Shown piece after piece: positions 6,509-14,102 of a DNA stretch of 57,847 nucleotides. The translations under genes were made by a program, and so were the position numbers. A model generated the notes under the pieces. The model searched no databases, had not been told where the DNA came from, and was given only the letters and a program-made list of their open reading frames with translations. Within the stretch, counting starts at the first letter, position 1, and every line of letters starts with the position of its first letter. This DNA comes from Atopobiaceae bacterium (lineage in GTDB: Bacteria; Actinomycetota; Coriobacteriia; Coriobacteriales; Atopobiaceae), in assembly GCA_017545665.1 (NCBI GenBank), contig JAFWKQ010000100.1, positions 1-57,847 of the forward strand. The letters are read 5' to 3'.

Positions 6509-8751
6509 CGGCCAGGCGTCGCGGGTGGGATTTCCGGAACACCCGCCTTCTGGGCTTTAATGAACCGGTAATAGCGGTTTACCAGGCTTTTGTATCCCCA
6601 TTCCCGGATCTGCTTGTGTCGGATGCGGTAGCGGCCTCTGCCCGTTTTGCCAGTGGCCACCGTTCGTATCATGTCGTACATCATGTGGTCTATCTCTCGC
6701 AGGCCGCCATGGACGGAAACGACGCGAAAGGCGTCCGCGAGTCCCCAGTGGTCGATCAGGCGGTTCGCACGAGATGTGGCCAGGAACAGTCTCATTTTAT
6801 CGGGCAGACGATTCCTTTTGCTGGCTATCAGTAGCCTCTTTGTTTCGGAGCGGATCGACGCCCTTAGCTCGGCAAGCGTATCGGGAGAGAAGTCGACCCG
6901 ATTGCCGCTTATATGCCAACCCAAGTAGCTAAAGGAGCTCCCGGGCGCAAGGCGCAGGGTCTTGCGTTCGTTTATCTGGAGCTTCCTTCTGTCCAGCTCC
7001 TGCGTAAGGATTTGGATAAGCCCGTCCAGCTCCTCCTGCGTGGAGGCGGCGATCAGGATGTCGTCGGCGTACCGAGCGTAAAACTCGGCCTTTTTGGCCA
7101 GCACAAAGTCCGTCTCCCGCAGATATACGTTCTCGAAGAACCCGCACAGGGGACTGCCCGTCTGCACCGCTGGGGCGTCGCTGAGTCCAGCGCCATCCTC
7201 CAGGCACGCCTGCCGACGGACGAACGCCTCCAAGAAGTCCACGCATAACGGGTCCAGCTCCGGCATGCGTCGGAGGGCCTCGGACAGCACGTCCGCATCC
7301 ATGGAGCCGTCGTAGTCTTTGATGTCGGTCTTAAATACGTGGAGGTCGCCGAAGTTCGAGCACTGCCTTATATCGGTAAGGATGCCCTGCATCACCCTGC
7401 CTTGCACATGGGAATAGAGCCTGGGAGAAAAGCATCCGTCCACCTCATGCAAAGCGCGGTTTATGAGGCCTTGAAGCACCCTTTCCTTTAGCGGGAACCA
7501 GTAGGTCTCCCTCAACTTGCCTTTTACCACACTGCGGCGGCGGACGGCAAGGGATGCCGGCTCGTTCCCGTGAAGCAAGTTGACAAGGTCAACAGAGGAT
7601 TGGGGCGACAGCAGATATTCCGCGATCAGGTCGAGTTGGTCCTCTGAGTATCTTTCCCTTTTGAGAGTCTCTGCCAGGTGGGCCAGACGCAACTCCAACG
7701 ATGCCGCCCTGCGGCAGAAAGCCGCGGAAGTCTTTTCAAGACGGTCCTCGTCAGAGGACAGCCAACTACGAACGGTCTTCTGCGACATGGAGCCCAAAAG
7801 GAACGACGCCAGGAAACCCTCAAGCGAGCTGATGTCCCGCGGGTTGACGCGCTGGACCATGAACTCCAAGTTCCTCGTCATGGCAAAGGGCGTCAGGTTC
7901 ATCGAGCCGGTAAGCAGATCCCATCGCTTGCCGGTCCTTATCAGGTAGACCTTGGCATGAATGTACGTCTGCGCCTTGCCCTGCGGGATCAGATGCAAGC
8001 GGACCGGGAGCCTCGACGTCTCTTCTACCAGCCCGTCCTTTACCAGGCGCCGGATCACAGGCGTTTGGGAAAGAATGACCACGCGCGCGTCCCTATTGGC
8101 CTCGGCGACCAGCGACAGGCATTCTCGGCAGTCAATGAAGGGGGAAATCACAAGGAGCTCGTCGAAAGGACCCGATAGAAGGTCCACCCCCGACGCCTTT
8201 CCCGGAATGACAGGCGCGAAGGAGTAATCCTGGCAGGCATATTCCGACAGCGGCTCGAAGCGCACCTCGCGCAGGCTCCCTATGATGGCGTCCAGACGGC
8301 CCTTGGCGTAAGGGCTCAGGATGCCCAGATAGTCCACCAGCGGCAGCGTCTTTATCTGCTCCATGCCCGCACTGCGACCCAAAAAGACCGCAGACGTCTC
8401 GAGGTTGTCGTAGGAGGAAACGTTTGCGCTGGTTATGAGAAGGTGATAGAGATGCTCATCAGCGCGGACGTAATCGAAGAGCGCTATCTTTCCATGTGCG
8501 TATCCCGTCGGCCGCCCGTCCGTCCCCTTTGGAAACGGCACGGTCACGACCGATGCCAGCACGGACTCTCTGGCAGGATCCGTCGTTGGCAAATCGACAA
8601 ACTCGCCCTCGCCCCTGAAGACCGTAAACTTGCCCGGATCGTCGGCGAACCCTGGAAAGCCCTTTAGGACCGCAAGGTCCAGGTCAAAGGTGGTCAGCAC
8701 GGCCTGTGCGAGTTCGAAGCCCTCGGGCGGGGTCAGTTCGGGTAGGACCAT
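6502..8751 (-). CDS. Phospholipase D-like / reverse transcriptase fusion protein
   Basis: About 749 residues. The N-terminal half is a PLD-superfamily phosphodiesterase with two HKD half-sites: HGKIALFD near residue 86 followed by TSANVSSYDN, and HAKVYLI near 265 followed by TGSMNLTPF and NLEF (the Asp of the second HKD is replaced). The C-terminal half, from ~418, is a reverse transcriptase: KTDIKDYDGS near 474, TGSPLCGFFENVYL near 531, catalytic RYADDILIA near 561 and YLGWHISG near 609, then a basic thumb. There is no maturase or endonuclease domain. The ATG at 8751 is chosen because GGAGAG lies seven bases upstream. The stop lies inside a palindrome. It is divergent from the RtcB gene. The architecture suggests a defence-type RT; the exact clade is not recognised. 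Confidence 0.88.
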   Translation of the reverse strand: MVLPELTPPEGFELAQAVLTTFDLDLAVLKGFPGFADDPGKFTVFRGEGEFVDLPTTDPARESVLASVVTVPFPKGTDGRPTGYAHGKIALFDYVRADEHLYHLLITSANVSSYDNLETSAVFLGRSAGMEQIKTLPLVDYLGILSPYAKGRLDAIIGSLREVRFEPLSEYACQDYSFAPVIPGKASGVDLLSGPFDELLVISPFIDCRECLSLVAEANRDARVVILSQTPVIRRLVKDGLVEETSRLPVRLHLIPQGKAQTYIHAKVYLIRTGKRWDLLTGSMNLTPFAMTRNLEFMVQRVNPRDISSLEGFLASFLLGSMSQKTVRSWLSSDEDRLEKTSAAFCRRAASLELRLAHLAETLKRERYSEDQLDLIAEYLLSPQSSVDLVNLLHGNEPASLAVRRRSVVKGKLRETYWFPLKERVLQGLINRALHEVDGCFSPRLYSHVQGRVMQGILTDIRQCSNFGDLHVFKTDIKDYDGSMDADVLSEALRRMPELDPLCVDFLEAFVRRQACLEDGAGLSDAPAVQTGSPLCGFFENVYLRETDFVLAKKAEFYARYADDILIAASTQEELDGLIQILTQELDRRKLQINERKTLRLAPGSSFSYLGWHISGNRVDFSPDTLAELRASIRSETKRLLIASKRNRLPDKMRLFLATSRANRLIDHWGLADAFRVVSVHGGLREIDHMMYDMIRTVATGKTGRGRYRIRHKQIREWGYKSLVNRYYRFIKAQKAGVPEIPPATPGRP

Positions 8752-8853
8752 AACAGAGCTCTCCAAATAGCGTATGATTACGACATTGTAATCGTTCATT
8801 TGCGCGCATGATGGCTCAATCGAAGTCAGTCGTCGATTCGGAAAGCGAACCGT
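8752..8853. promoter_or_regulatory. Divergent intergenic region between PLD-RT and RtcB genes
   Basis: This 102-bp gap must hold the start signals for both divergent genes. I see no confident -35/-10 pair and no retron-like msr-msd structure. GGAGAG for the RT gene lies within it. RtcB has no clear ribosome-binding site ahead of its ATG. Confidence 0.4.
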
Positions 8854-9978
8854 ATGATCCAGATAAAAGGAAAGGCCGCAGAGGCGTTATGCCATACGGA
8901 CGGCATGGACCGGGAGGCCTCTGGCAGCCTTGAGGCCCTCTGCGACCACGAGCTGTTCAAAGACCGGCACATCCGAATCATGCCGGACGTGCACGCCAAT
9001 GGAGACGGGACCGTCACCGGCTTTACCATGCTCCATCGGGAGCCGGTCATCCTTGGAATCGAGTTCGGATCCGGCTGCGGCGTCTCCTGCGCCACTCTGG
9101 AAGTTCCTGGCTCGGGCCTTTTGAGCGACTCGAAGGGGCCAGAGCCCGACTATAAAAAGCTGGACGAGGTCTGCCATGAGGTCCCAGCCGGGAGGAACGC
9201 CTTCTGGGAACCGGCCTTCGACTTCGACTTTACCAGGCTCAACTGCTACAAGGCGATCAGCCATGTGTACGAATGGCCCCACATGCTCGGTTGCCTGGGC
9301 GGAGGGAATCATTTTATCGAGATGGACACAGATGACGAAGGCCGCTTTTATCTGGTCGTCCACAACGGTCTGGGCAGCCTGTCGCGCCCAGCCGTGGACT
9401 ATTACCTCGACATGGCACTCGGAAGGGCGGGAAAGACGCGTGCGAACGCATGCCTGGAGGATACGTGCATCTACGGGAACAACATGGAGGACTTTTTGCA
9501 CGACATGGCGCTGTTCGTGGAGCTTTGCGAGATAAACCGCAGGCACATAACCGAATTCATAGCTTCTCGCATGGGCTATCGCATTGCTGACTACACGGAC
9601 ATCTGCCACCACATCATCGACCAAAGCGACAACGTCGTTCGGCACGGGGCCATCGCGGCCAGACCCGGGCAGAGGGTCGTGATCCCCATAAATGCCAGGG
9701 ACGGCTGCCTCCTCGGGACCGGAAAGGGAAACCCGGAGTGGAATTTCTCTGCTCCCCACGGTGCGGGTCGCATGCTGAGTCGCAAGAAGGCCAGGGAACG
9801 GCTCGATATGAAGACCTATCGGCAGGCCATGAGGGGCGTGCACACAAGCTCCGTGACCGCGGACAACCTGGATGAGGCGCCGGACGCCTACAAACCCTTG
9901 GAGTCGATCGTGAGCACCATCGGGGATTCGGTCGAGATAGAGCGGATCCTCCGCCCCGTCTACAACTACAAGGGGTAG
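8854..9978 (+). CDS. rtcB: RtcB-family RNA ligase, variant
   Basis: A 374-residue RtcB homologue, shorter than the ~400-480-residue canonical enzyme. RtcB joins RNA 3'-phosphate or 2',3'-cyclic phosphate ends to 5'-OH ends using GTP and manganese. Visible motifs are MPDVHANGDGTVTG (43-56), CLGGGNHFIE (147-156), the His170 region VVHNGLGSLSR, DICHHIID (249-256), and HGAGR (302-306) with the guanylylated His302. The usual GVDIGCG metal loop reads GIEFGSGCG, with Asp changed to Glu and two added residues. Arginine codons include eight AGG and one AGA, unlike the pyr genes, hinting at transfer. The 3' end overlaps the convergent Fic gene by 13 bp. Confidence 0.9.
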   Translation: MIQIKGKAAEALCHTDGMDREASGSLEALCDHELFKDRHIRIMPDVHANGDGTVTGFTMLHREPVILGIEFGSGCGVSCATLEVPGSGLLSDSKGPEPDYKKLDEVCHEVPAGRNAFWEPAFDFDFTRLNCYKAISHVYEWPHMLGCLGGGNHFIEMDTDDEGRFYLVVHNGLGSLSRPAVDYYLDMALGRAGKTRANACLEDTCIYGNNMEDFLHDMALFVELCEINRRHITEFIASRMGYRIADYTDICHHIIDQSDNVVRHGAIAARPGQRVVIPINARDGCLLGTGKGNPEWNFSAPHGAGRMLSRKKARERLDMKTYRQAMRGVHTSSVTADNLDEAPDAYKPLESIVSTIGDSVEIERILRPVYNYKG

Positions 9979-10655
9979 GTCCTGCAGGCCGCTCCTAAAA
10001 TGTCATAGGATTCCAGCACGAGTTCCTTCGCAAATTCGACGAACAGGTCGTATTCGATCGGCTTCTGTCCGTAGAAGGAACCGGAAGCCTTAAGAATGTG
10101 CAGCTGGTACTGCCGCAGGTGAAACTTCCCAAGCACCGCGTCGAAGGGGAGGAAGGGGGCCGCCTCTAGCCCCGCCTTACGGAGCAGGAGTTGCACGAGA
10201 AATACCGAGAGCCGACCGTTGGCGTCCTCCATGGGATGAATGCAGATAAAATCGAGGAGAAAGCGGAAGATGTCGTCGAAATCCTCCGGCTTAGGATGGT
10301 TGAGATGGGAATACCTGGCGCAGAGCGCCCTCATGGCATCGGGAGTCTCCTCGGGCGGAAGGGTGATGTAGAAGTAGTCCTCTGACTCGACGTAGATCTG
10401 CTTGCTCTTGAAACCACGACCGCCATATTCGGTCCCGGACGTAAGCACGTCGTAGAGGTAAAGAATCGTCTGAACGTTCAGCTCGAGCTCCGGGTGGTCG
10501 CGAATGAGGCGAAAGACTTCCATCTCGTTCAGCCTGTTTTCGCAATGGCCCAATGCGTACATGAGGGACAGATGGGCGCCGTGCAAAAAGGCGTTCGGTA
10601 GTTCGGATGCCAGAGCGCGATCCCGTTCTATAAGCTTTTCCATCAAATCGCTCAT
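9966..10655 (-). CDS. Fic/DOC-family protein
   Basis: A 229-residue Fic-fold protein. The catalytic loop is HPMEDANGR (residues 140-148), matching HPFxxGNGR with the catalytic His, acidic residue and Arg retained but Phe to Met and Gly to Ala. The upstream beta-hairpin flap region GGRGFKSKQIYV and TLPPEETPDAM fit the family. The N-terminal region with CENRLNEMEVF resembles the IEGN inhibitory segment but lacks the Ser/Thr. Fic enzymes transfer AMP or other groups to Ser, Thr or Tyr hydroxyls. It lies 22 bp downstream of the double-glycine peptide gene on the same strand, suggesting an operon, and converges on RtcB. Confidence 0.87.
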   Translation of the reverse strand: MSDLMEKLIERDRALASELPNAFLHGAHLSLMYALGHCENRLNEMEVFRLIRDHPELELNVQTILYLYDVLTSGTEYGGRGFKSKQIYVESEDYFYITLPPEETPDAMRALCARYSHLNHPKPEDFDDIFRFLLDFICIHPMEDANGRLSVFLVQLLLRKAGLEAAPFLPFDAVLGKFHLRQYQLHILKASGSFYGQKPIEYDLFVEFAKELVLESYDILGAACRTYPL

Positions 10656-10677
10656 GAGTGGTGATGGCTCCCTGCGT

Positions 10678-10905
10678 TCATGAGGAGCTGCTCAGATAGA
10701 CTTGCCGTCCGCCGGCAACGGCACCAAGGTCGTCCAACGACAGCTCATCCACTTTTTTGAACTGCGCCAATATTCTGTTCGCCCCTTCTTCGGAAATCTC
10801 GAACCCCTCCGATTCGCAGAAGGCAATGATCTCGCTTGTCGATTCCATGCCGGACATAGCCTGCATCATCTTAGGGTCTAGGTCTGCCAACGTGAGTTTT
10901 TTCAT
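10678..10905 (-). CDS. Nif11-like leader peptide with double-glycine motif (putative RiPP precursor)
   Basis: A 75-residue peptide. The middle (TSEIIAFCESEGFEISEE) matches the Nif11-like leader pattern and ends in ELSLDDLGAVAGG, a double-glycine cleavage motif at residues 65-66. The residual core is only RQVYLSSSS: no Cys, but one Tyr and four terminal Ser. A purine-rich AGAAAGGG site precedes two adjacent ATGs (10908 and 10905). No C39 peptidase-transporter, LanM or cyclodehydratase is nearby. The only neighbouring enzyme in the same orientation is Fic, which acts on hydroxyl side chains. Role as a secreted peptide, signal or Fic substrate is inference. Confidence 0.75.
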   Translation of the reverse strand: MKKLTLADLDPKMMQAMSGMESTSEIIAFCESEGFEISEEGANRILAQFKKVDELSLDDLGAVAGGRQVYLSSSS

Positions 10906-10908
10906 CAT

Positions 10909-11201
10909 AAAGCCCTTTCTACGATGTCTTAGGGAAACAGAAATGCGAAAGACACAATGGTTGTGCACCGGTTTCTACCGCGATCGCCTGTCTGATCCGG
11001 AAAGAATGGGTTTCCGCAAACGATACCACCCGGCCCGAACAGGCAGAGCATTCAAGCTGCTCATTCCCTAAGACAAATAAATTATAAGGTGCTGCCAATT
11101 CAACGTCAAGCTCGAGGAATGGCCTGCGGTTTGAAGATAGGCGCGGTTGTTGTTCGCACCCTCGAGCCCTCGGATGGCCCGAATGCGACGACTCACGAAG
11201 G
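10909..11201. other. Intergenic stretch without a recognisable gene
   Basis: The region upstream of the peptide gene shows no convincing coding sequence. Its right end (11185-11200) is a 16-base match, GCGACGACTCACGAAG, to the interior of the palindrome at 27991-28102, and the surface-protein remnant begins immediately after it. Confidence 0.6.
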
Positions 11202-11858
11202 CCCACCTATCGCCAAACCAATGGCGGTGGCACCTGGATCAAAGGCAGCAAAGAGGGACTGACGCTCACGTTTAAGCGCTCGGCAGATGATTCCACGACG
11301 TACTCCCATTTCAAGGGCGTTAAGGTCGACGGATCCGAAGTTGCTGCTGGCGAATACGATGCCGTGTCGGGCAGCGTGGTCGTCACCCTGCATCCCTCGT
11401 ACCTCGAGACGCTCGGGGTGGGCGACCATACGCTTGCCGCCCAGTTCGACGATGGAAACGATGCCATGGCGGCGTTCACGGTAAAGGATGCGACGGCATC
11501 TTCAGGCGGCGCAGGATCCTCGGCTCAGGGCGACGACAAGACCAAGGAGGGGAGCGAAGACCCCTCAGGCTCCTCAGACCCCTCGTCCCAGGGCGATGAC
11601 AATACGAATGGGTCGAGCACAGATAACTCAGGCTCCTCGTCTCAGGGCGACAAAAAGACCGATGGGACCAGCACAGGCTCCTCGGGCTCCACAGGTACCT
11701 CTGCTCAGAGCACTACTCAGACCAGATCGACAGGCACGAGCACCTCAAAGACCGCAAGCACGGGAGATGCACTGCCATTCGCATTGCCCATTGCGTTGGC
11801 GCTCGGTGGCATCGCTTTGGTCACCCTGTCCCTACACGCACGGCGCAAATCACAGTAA
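11202..11858 (+). pseudogene. 5'-truncated cell-surface protein, C-terminal remnant with sorting-like anchor
   Basis: The reading frame shows good surface-protein sequence from about PTYRQTNGGGTWIKGSKEG onward: a domain LTLTFKRSADDSTTYSHF and HPSYLETLGVGDHTLAAQF as found in clostridial and coriobacterial adhesins. A Ser/Thr/Gly/Asp-rich linker with SSSQGDKKT-type repeats follows, then the anchor STGDALPFALPIALALGG, a hydrophobic helix and HARRKSQ. No start codon, signal peptide or N-terminal domains are present, and the frame upstream of 11202 is not protein-like. It is therefore the tail of a larger adhesin. GTG at 11364 is an internal codon. The stop codon TAA is the first base triplet of a palindrome. 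Confidence 0.75.
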
Positions 11859-11940
11859 GCAGACCCTAAATAAGGGACAGTCCCCAAGTTTGGGTTTGTA
11901 ACCATAACTTGGGGACTGTCCCTTATTTAGGGTCTGCTTA
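11856..11940. repeat. Long perfect palindrome (34-nt arms), right boundary of accessory island
   Basis: Arms 11856-11889 and 11907-11940 are exact reverse complements around a 17-nt loop, containing AGGGACAGTCCCCAAGT. The stop codon of the surface-protein remnant forms its left tip and the alcohol dehydrogenase ends 8 bp to its right. It is nearly identical to the palindrome at 6437-6508. It can serve as a bidirectional terminator for convergent genes. Confidence 0.93.
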
Positions 11941-11948
11941 GGAGTCGC

Positions 11949-13163
11949 TTAGAAGTCGACGTCCTTGTCGAAGTATACGCACTCCAGGAGTTTCTCCATC
12001 TCCTCGGGGGTCGGCTGGCGCGGGTTGGAGCCGGTGCAGGCGTCGGCGATGGCGTTTACGGCAACCTCGGGAGCCTTTTCGAAGAACTCCTTCTCGTCGA
12101 TGATGGAGGCGTCGGCCTTCACGCCGGCCTGACCGTAGTTCTTGATGCCCTGCGGGACGTCGATCTTGTCGTTGAGGTCGCGGATCATCTGCACGAGGGC
12201 GGCCACGAGCTCGTCCTCGGTGGCGCCGTCCAGGTGGAAGACCTCCTTAGCAATGTAGGCGTAACGGCTGCGAGCGCGCTCGTCCTTGGCGTTGAACTGG
12301 ATGACCTTGCCCAGGTACATTGCGTTGGCGCAGCCGTGGATGATGTGACCGCCGCTAAAGGCGGCGCCGGTCTTGTGGGCCATGGAGTGCACGATGCCCA
12401 AAAGACCGCTCGAGAAGGCGATGCCTGCGATGCACTGCGCGTCGTGCATGTGCTTGCGGGCCTCCTTGTCGCCGGTGTAGCTCTTGGGAAGCCACTCGAC
12501 GATCTCACGCATCGCATAGAGCGCATTGGCGTCGGTGTAGGGGCTTGCGGCCGTGGAGACATAGGCCTCGATGGCGTGGGTGAGCGCGTCCATGCCGGTG
12601 TGCGCGCAGAGCTTGGCGGGCATGGTGTAGGTAATCTCGGGGTCCACGATGGCGACGTCGGGCGTGATCTCGAAGTCGGCGATGGGGTACTTGATGCCCT
12701 GCTCGTAGTTCGTGATGATCGAGAAGGCCGTTACCTCGGTGGCCGTGCCACTCGTGGAGCTGATGGCGCAGAACTTGGCCTTGGTGCGCAGCTTGGGCAG
12801 GCCGAACACCACGCACATGTCCTCAAAGGTGGTCTCAGGATACTCGTATTTGATCCACATGGCCTTGGCCGCATCGATGGGGGAGCCGCCGCCAAGGGCA
12901 ACGATCCAGTCGGGCTTGAACTCGGCCATTGCCTCGGCGCCCTTCATAACCGTCTCGACGCTGGGGTCGGACTCGACACCCTCGATAATCTGAACATCCA
13001 TACCAGCAGAACGGAGGTCCGCCTCAAGCTCGTCGAGGAAGCCGCCGCGACGCATCGAGCCACCGCCCGTAACGATCATCGCGCGCTCGCCCTTGAAGTT
13101 CTTCACCTCATGGCGTGCGCCCTCGCCAAAGTAGAGGTCGCGCGGATTTGTAAACCTACCCAT
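11949..13163 (-). CDS. Iron-containing alcohol dehydrogenase
   Basis: A 404-residue group III metal-dependent alcohol dehydrogenase that interconverts alcohols and aldehydes with NAD(P)H. The dinucleotide site has GGGSPIDAAKAMW, and the iron ligands are in CAHTGMDALTHAIEAY (Asp and His) and GIVHSMAHKTGAAF plus GHIIHGCANAMY (His residues). Length is normal for ethanol/butanol dehydrogenases of fermentative anaerobes. The start MGRFTNPRDLYFGEG is chosen because AGAAGGGA lies upstream; extending further would run into the 42-bp repeats. Neighbours do not show a pathway. Confidence 0.93.
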   Translation of the reverse strand: MGRFTNPRDLYFGEGARHEVKNFKGERAMIVTGGGSMRRGGFLDELEADLRSAGMDVQIIEGVESDPSVETVMKGAEAMAEFKPDWIVALGGGSPIDAAKAMWIKYEYPETTFEDMCVVFGLPKLRTKAKFCAISSTSGTATEVTAFSIITNYEQGIKYPIADFEITPDVAIVDPEITYTMPAKLCAHTGMDALTHAIEAYVSTAASPYTDANALYAMREIVEWLPKSYTGDKEARKHMHDAQCIAGIAFSSGLLGIVHSMAHKTGAAFSGGHIIHGCANAMYLGKVIQFNAKDERARSRYAYIAKEVFHLDGATEDELVAALVQMIRDLNDKIDVPQGIKNYGQAGVKADASIIDEKEFFEKAPEVAVNAIADACTGSNPRQPTPEEMEKLLECVYFDKDVDF

Positions 13164-13219
13164 ATCATTTCCCTTCTTTTGAAGTGCACGGCAAACTGGA
13201 TAACAATAACAGACAAAGC

Positions 13220-13292
13220 TGACAAGGGGACAGGTCACTTGTCAACTTTTAGTCACTGAGCTGACAAGGGGACAGGTCACTTGTCAGCTTTT
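13220..13292 (-). repeat. Two units of the 42-bp-period array, reverse orientation
   Basis: Two 31-bp cores start at 13220 and 13262, exactly 42 bp apart. Each reads TGACAAGGGGACAGGTCA, then CTTGTCA, the reverse complement of the core at 902-1015. The intervening 11 bp differ from those in the first array. The distal end touches the stop codon (13291-13293) of the small lipoprotein gene, and the array lies ~57 bp upstream of the alcohol dehydrogenase start. Confidence 0.9.
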
Positions 13293-13446
13293 AGTCCCTG
13301 CGGTCTTCCTTCTTTACCCAAAAATGCCATTTGGGAGCCTTGGGCATTTCCTCATGGTTCATGGCTGCCTTTATTACGCGGCGATGCGTATAGGCACAGC
13401 CGGCGAGCAAACCAACACCCACAATAGCAATGAGCTTGGATTTCAT
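13291..13446 (-). CDS. Small predicted lipoprotein or membrane-anchored protein (51 aa)
   Basis: The protein begins MKSKLIAIVGVGLLAGCAY: a positively charged start, a hydrophobic stretch and a lipobox-like LLAGC, so Cys17 could be lipidated. The rest is short and basic (HRRVIKAAMNHEEMPKAPK, ending in KKEDRRD). GAAAGGA eight bases upstream of the ATG supports translation. Family and function are not recognised. The TAA stop merges with the repeat array downstream. Confidence 0.6.
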   Translation of the reverse strand: MKSKLIAIVGVGLLAGCAYTHRRVIKAAMNHEEMPKAPKWHFWVKKEDRRD

Positions 13447-13544
13447 CGTTCGTCCTTTCTGTATGTACTTCCACACTCACATAGTACAATAATAAATAGC
13501 ACGCGATATTATTTACATAAACAACCTACGGTTAGGGGATTGTT

Positions 13545-14102
13545 ATGGAGACCATTAGGCTCTATCACGGATCGGACCGCACAATACGCAAGCCCGACCT
13601 CACGCACAACACGGGTTTTGCCGATCTGGGCAAGGGTTTCTACCTTACGGACGACCTAGAGGCGGCGCAAAAGAGAGCAGCCTCCCGAGCGCGCAGGGAG
13701 GGAAGCGAAAGAGAAGTGGTTTCGGCTTACGACTTTAATCAAGGCGCGGTGCCATGGACCTGCGTTGGTAAGAAGAAATCCGAGCCACGCGAGGTGGAAT
13801 GTTCCAGATTTGGCCTTCGCTTCGCTACAACAAAAGAGGGTCTTGCCGCCTGGGTGAGCTACATCGAGCAATGTCGCAAGGGAAAAACCGAGGTGGACGG
13901 CTTAGGAACGCCAGCGGTGGTACGCGCCTGGATCGCAACGGAAGAGGTGGAGATGGCATGCGCCGGTTATGTTTCGGCAGAGGATGTTGCGGCGGCAATA
14001 GACCCGGCCGACCTTGTGGTGCAGTACTGCCTGTTGGATCAGGAGCTCATTAAGGAAGCGCTCACGTATGTTAGTGGTGCCGCAGGGACGCAAACGCCTT
14101 AA
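13545..14102 (+). CDS. DUF3990 family protein (ADP-ribosyltransferase-like fold)
   Basis: A 185-residue protein whose N-terminus matches DUF3990: LYHGSDRTIRKPDLTHNTGF and ADLGKGFYLTDDLEAAQKRA, the YHGS and GKGFYLT blocks that resemble the His and Tyr elements of ADP-ribosyltransferases. AGGGG seven bases upstream supports the ATG. Members are often next to a DUF3791 gene in what looks like a toxin-antitoxin or signalling pair. No such partner is visible here: upstream is the divergent lipoprotein and downstream are repeats and tRNA-Asn. Activity is inferred, not known. Confidence 0.75.
   Translation: METIRLYHGSDRTIRKPDLTHNTGFADLGKGFYLTDDLEAAQKRAASRARREGSEREVVSAYDFNQGAVPWTCVGKKKSEPREVECSRFGLRFATTKEGLAAWVSYIEQCRKGKTEVDGLGTPAVVRAWIATEEVEMACAGYVSAEDVAAAIDPADLVVQYCLLDQELIKEALTYVSGAAGTQTP

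Noticed and set aside
6502..8751. Group II intron maturase
   Set aside because: No maturase X or HNH domain, no intron RNA domains V/VI around the gene, and a PLD domain is fused at the N-terminus.
8752..8853. Retron-type msr-msd RNA beside the reverse transcriptase
   Set aside because: The gap is only 102 bp, holds the start signals of two genes, and shows no long paired ends or branch-point-like structure. The palindrome at the 3' end is noted separately.
9966..10905. Fic plus small gene as a classical Fic toxin-antitoxin (FicTA or Doc-Phd) pair
   Set aside because: The small protein has a Nif11-like leader with a GG site, not an antitoxin fold or an SxxxEG inhibitory helix.
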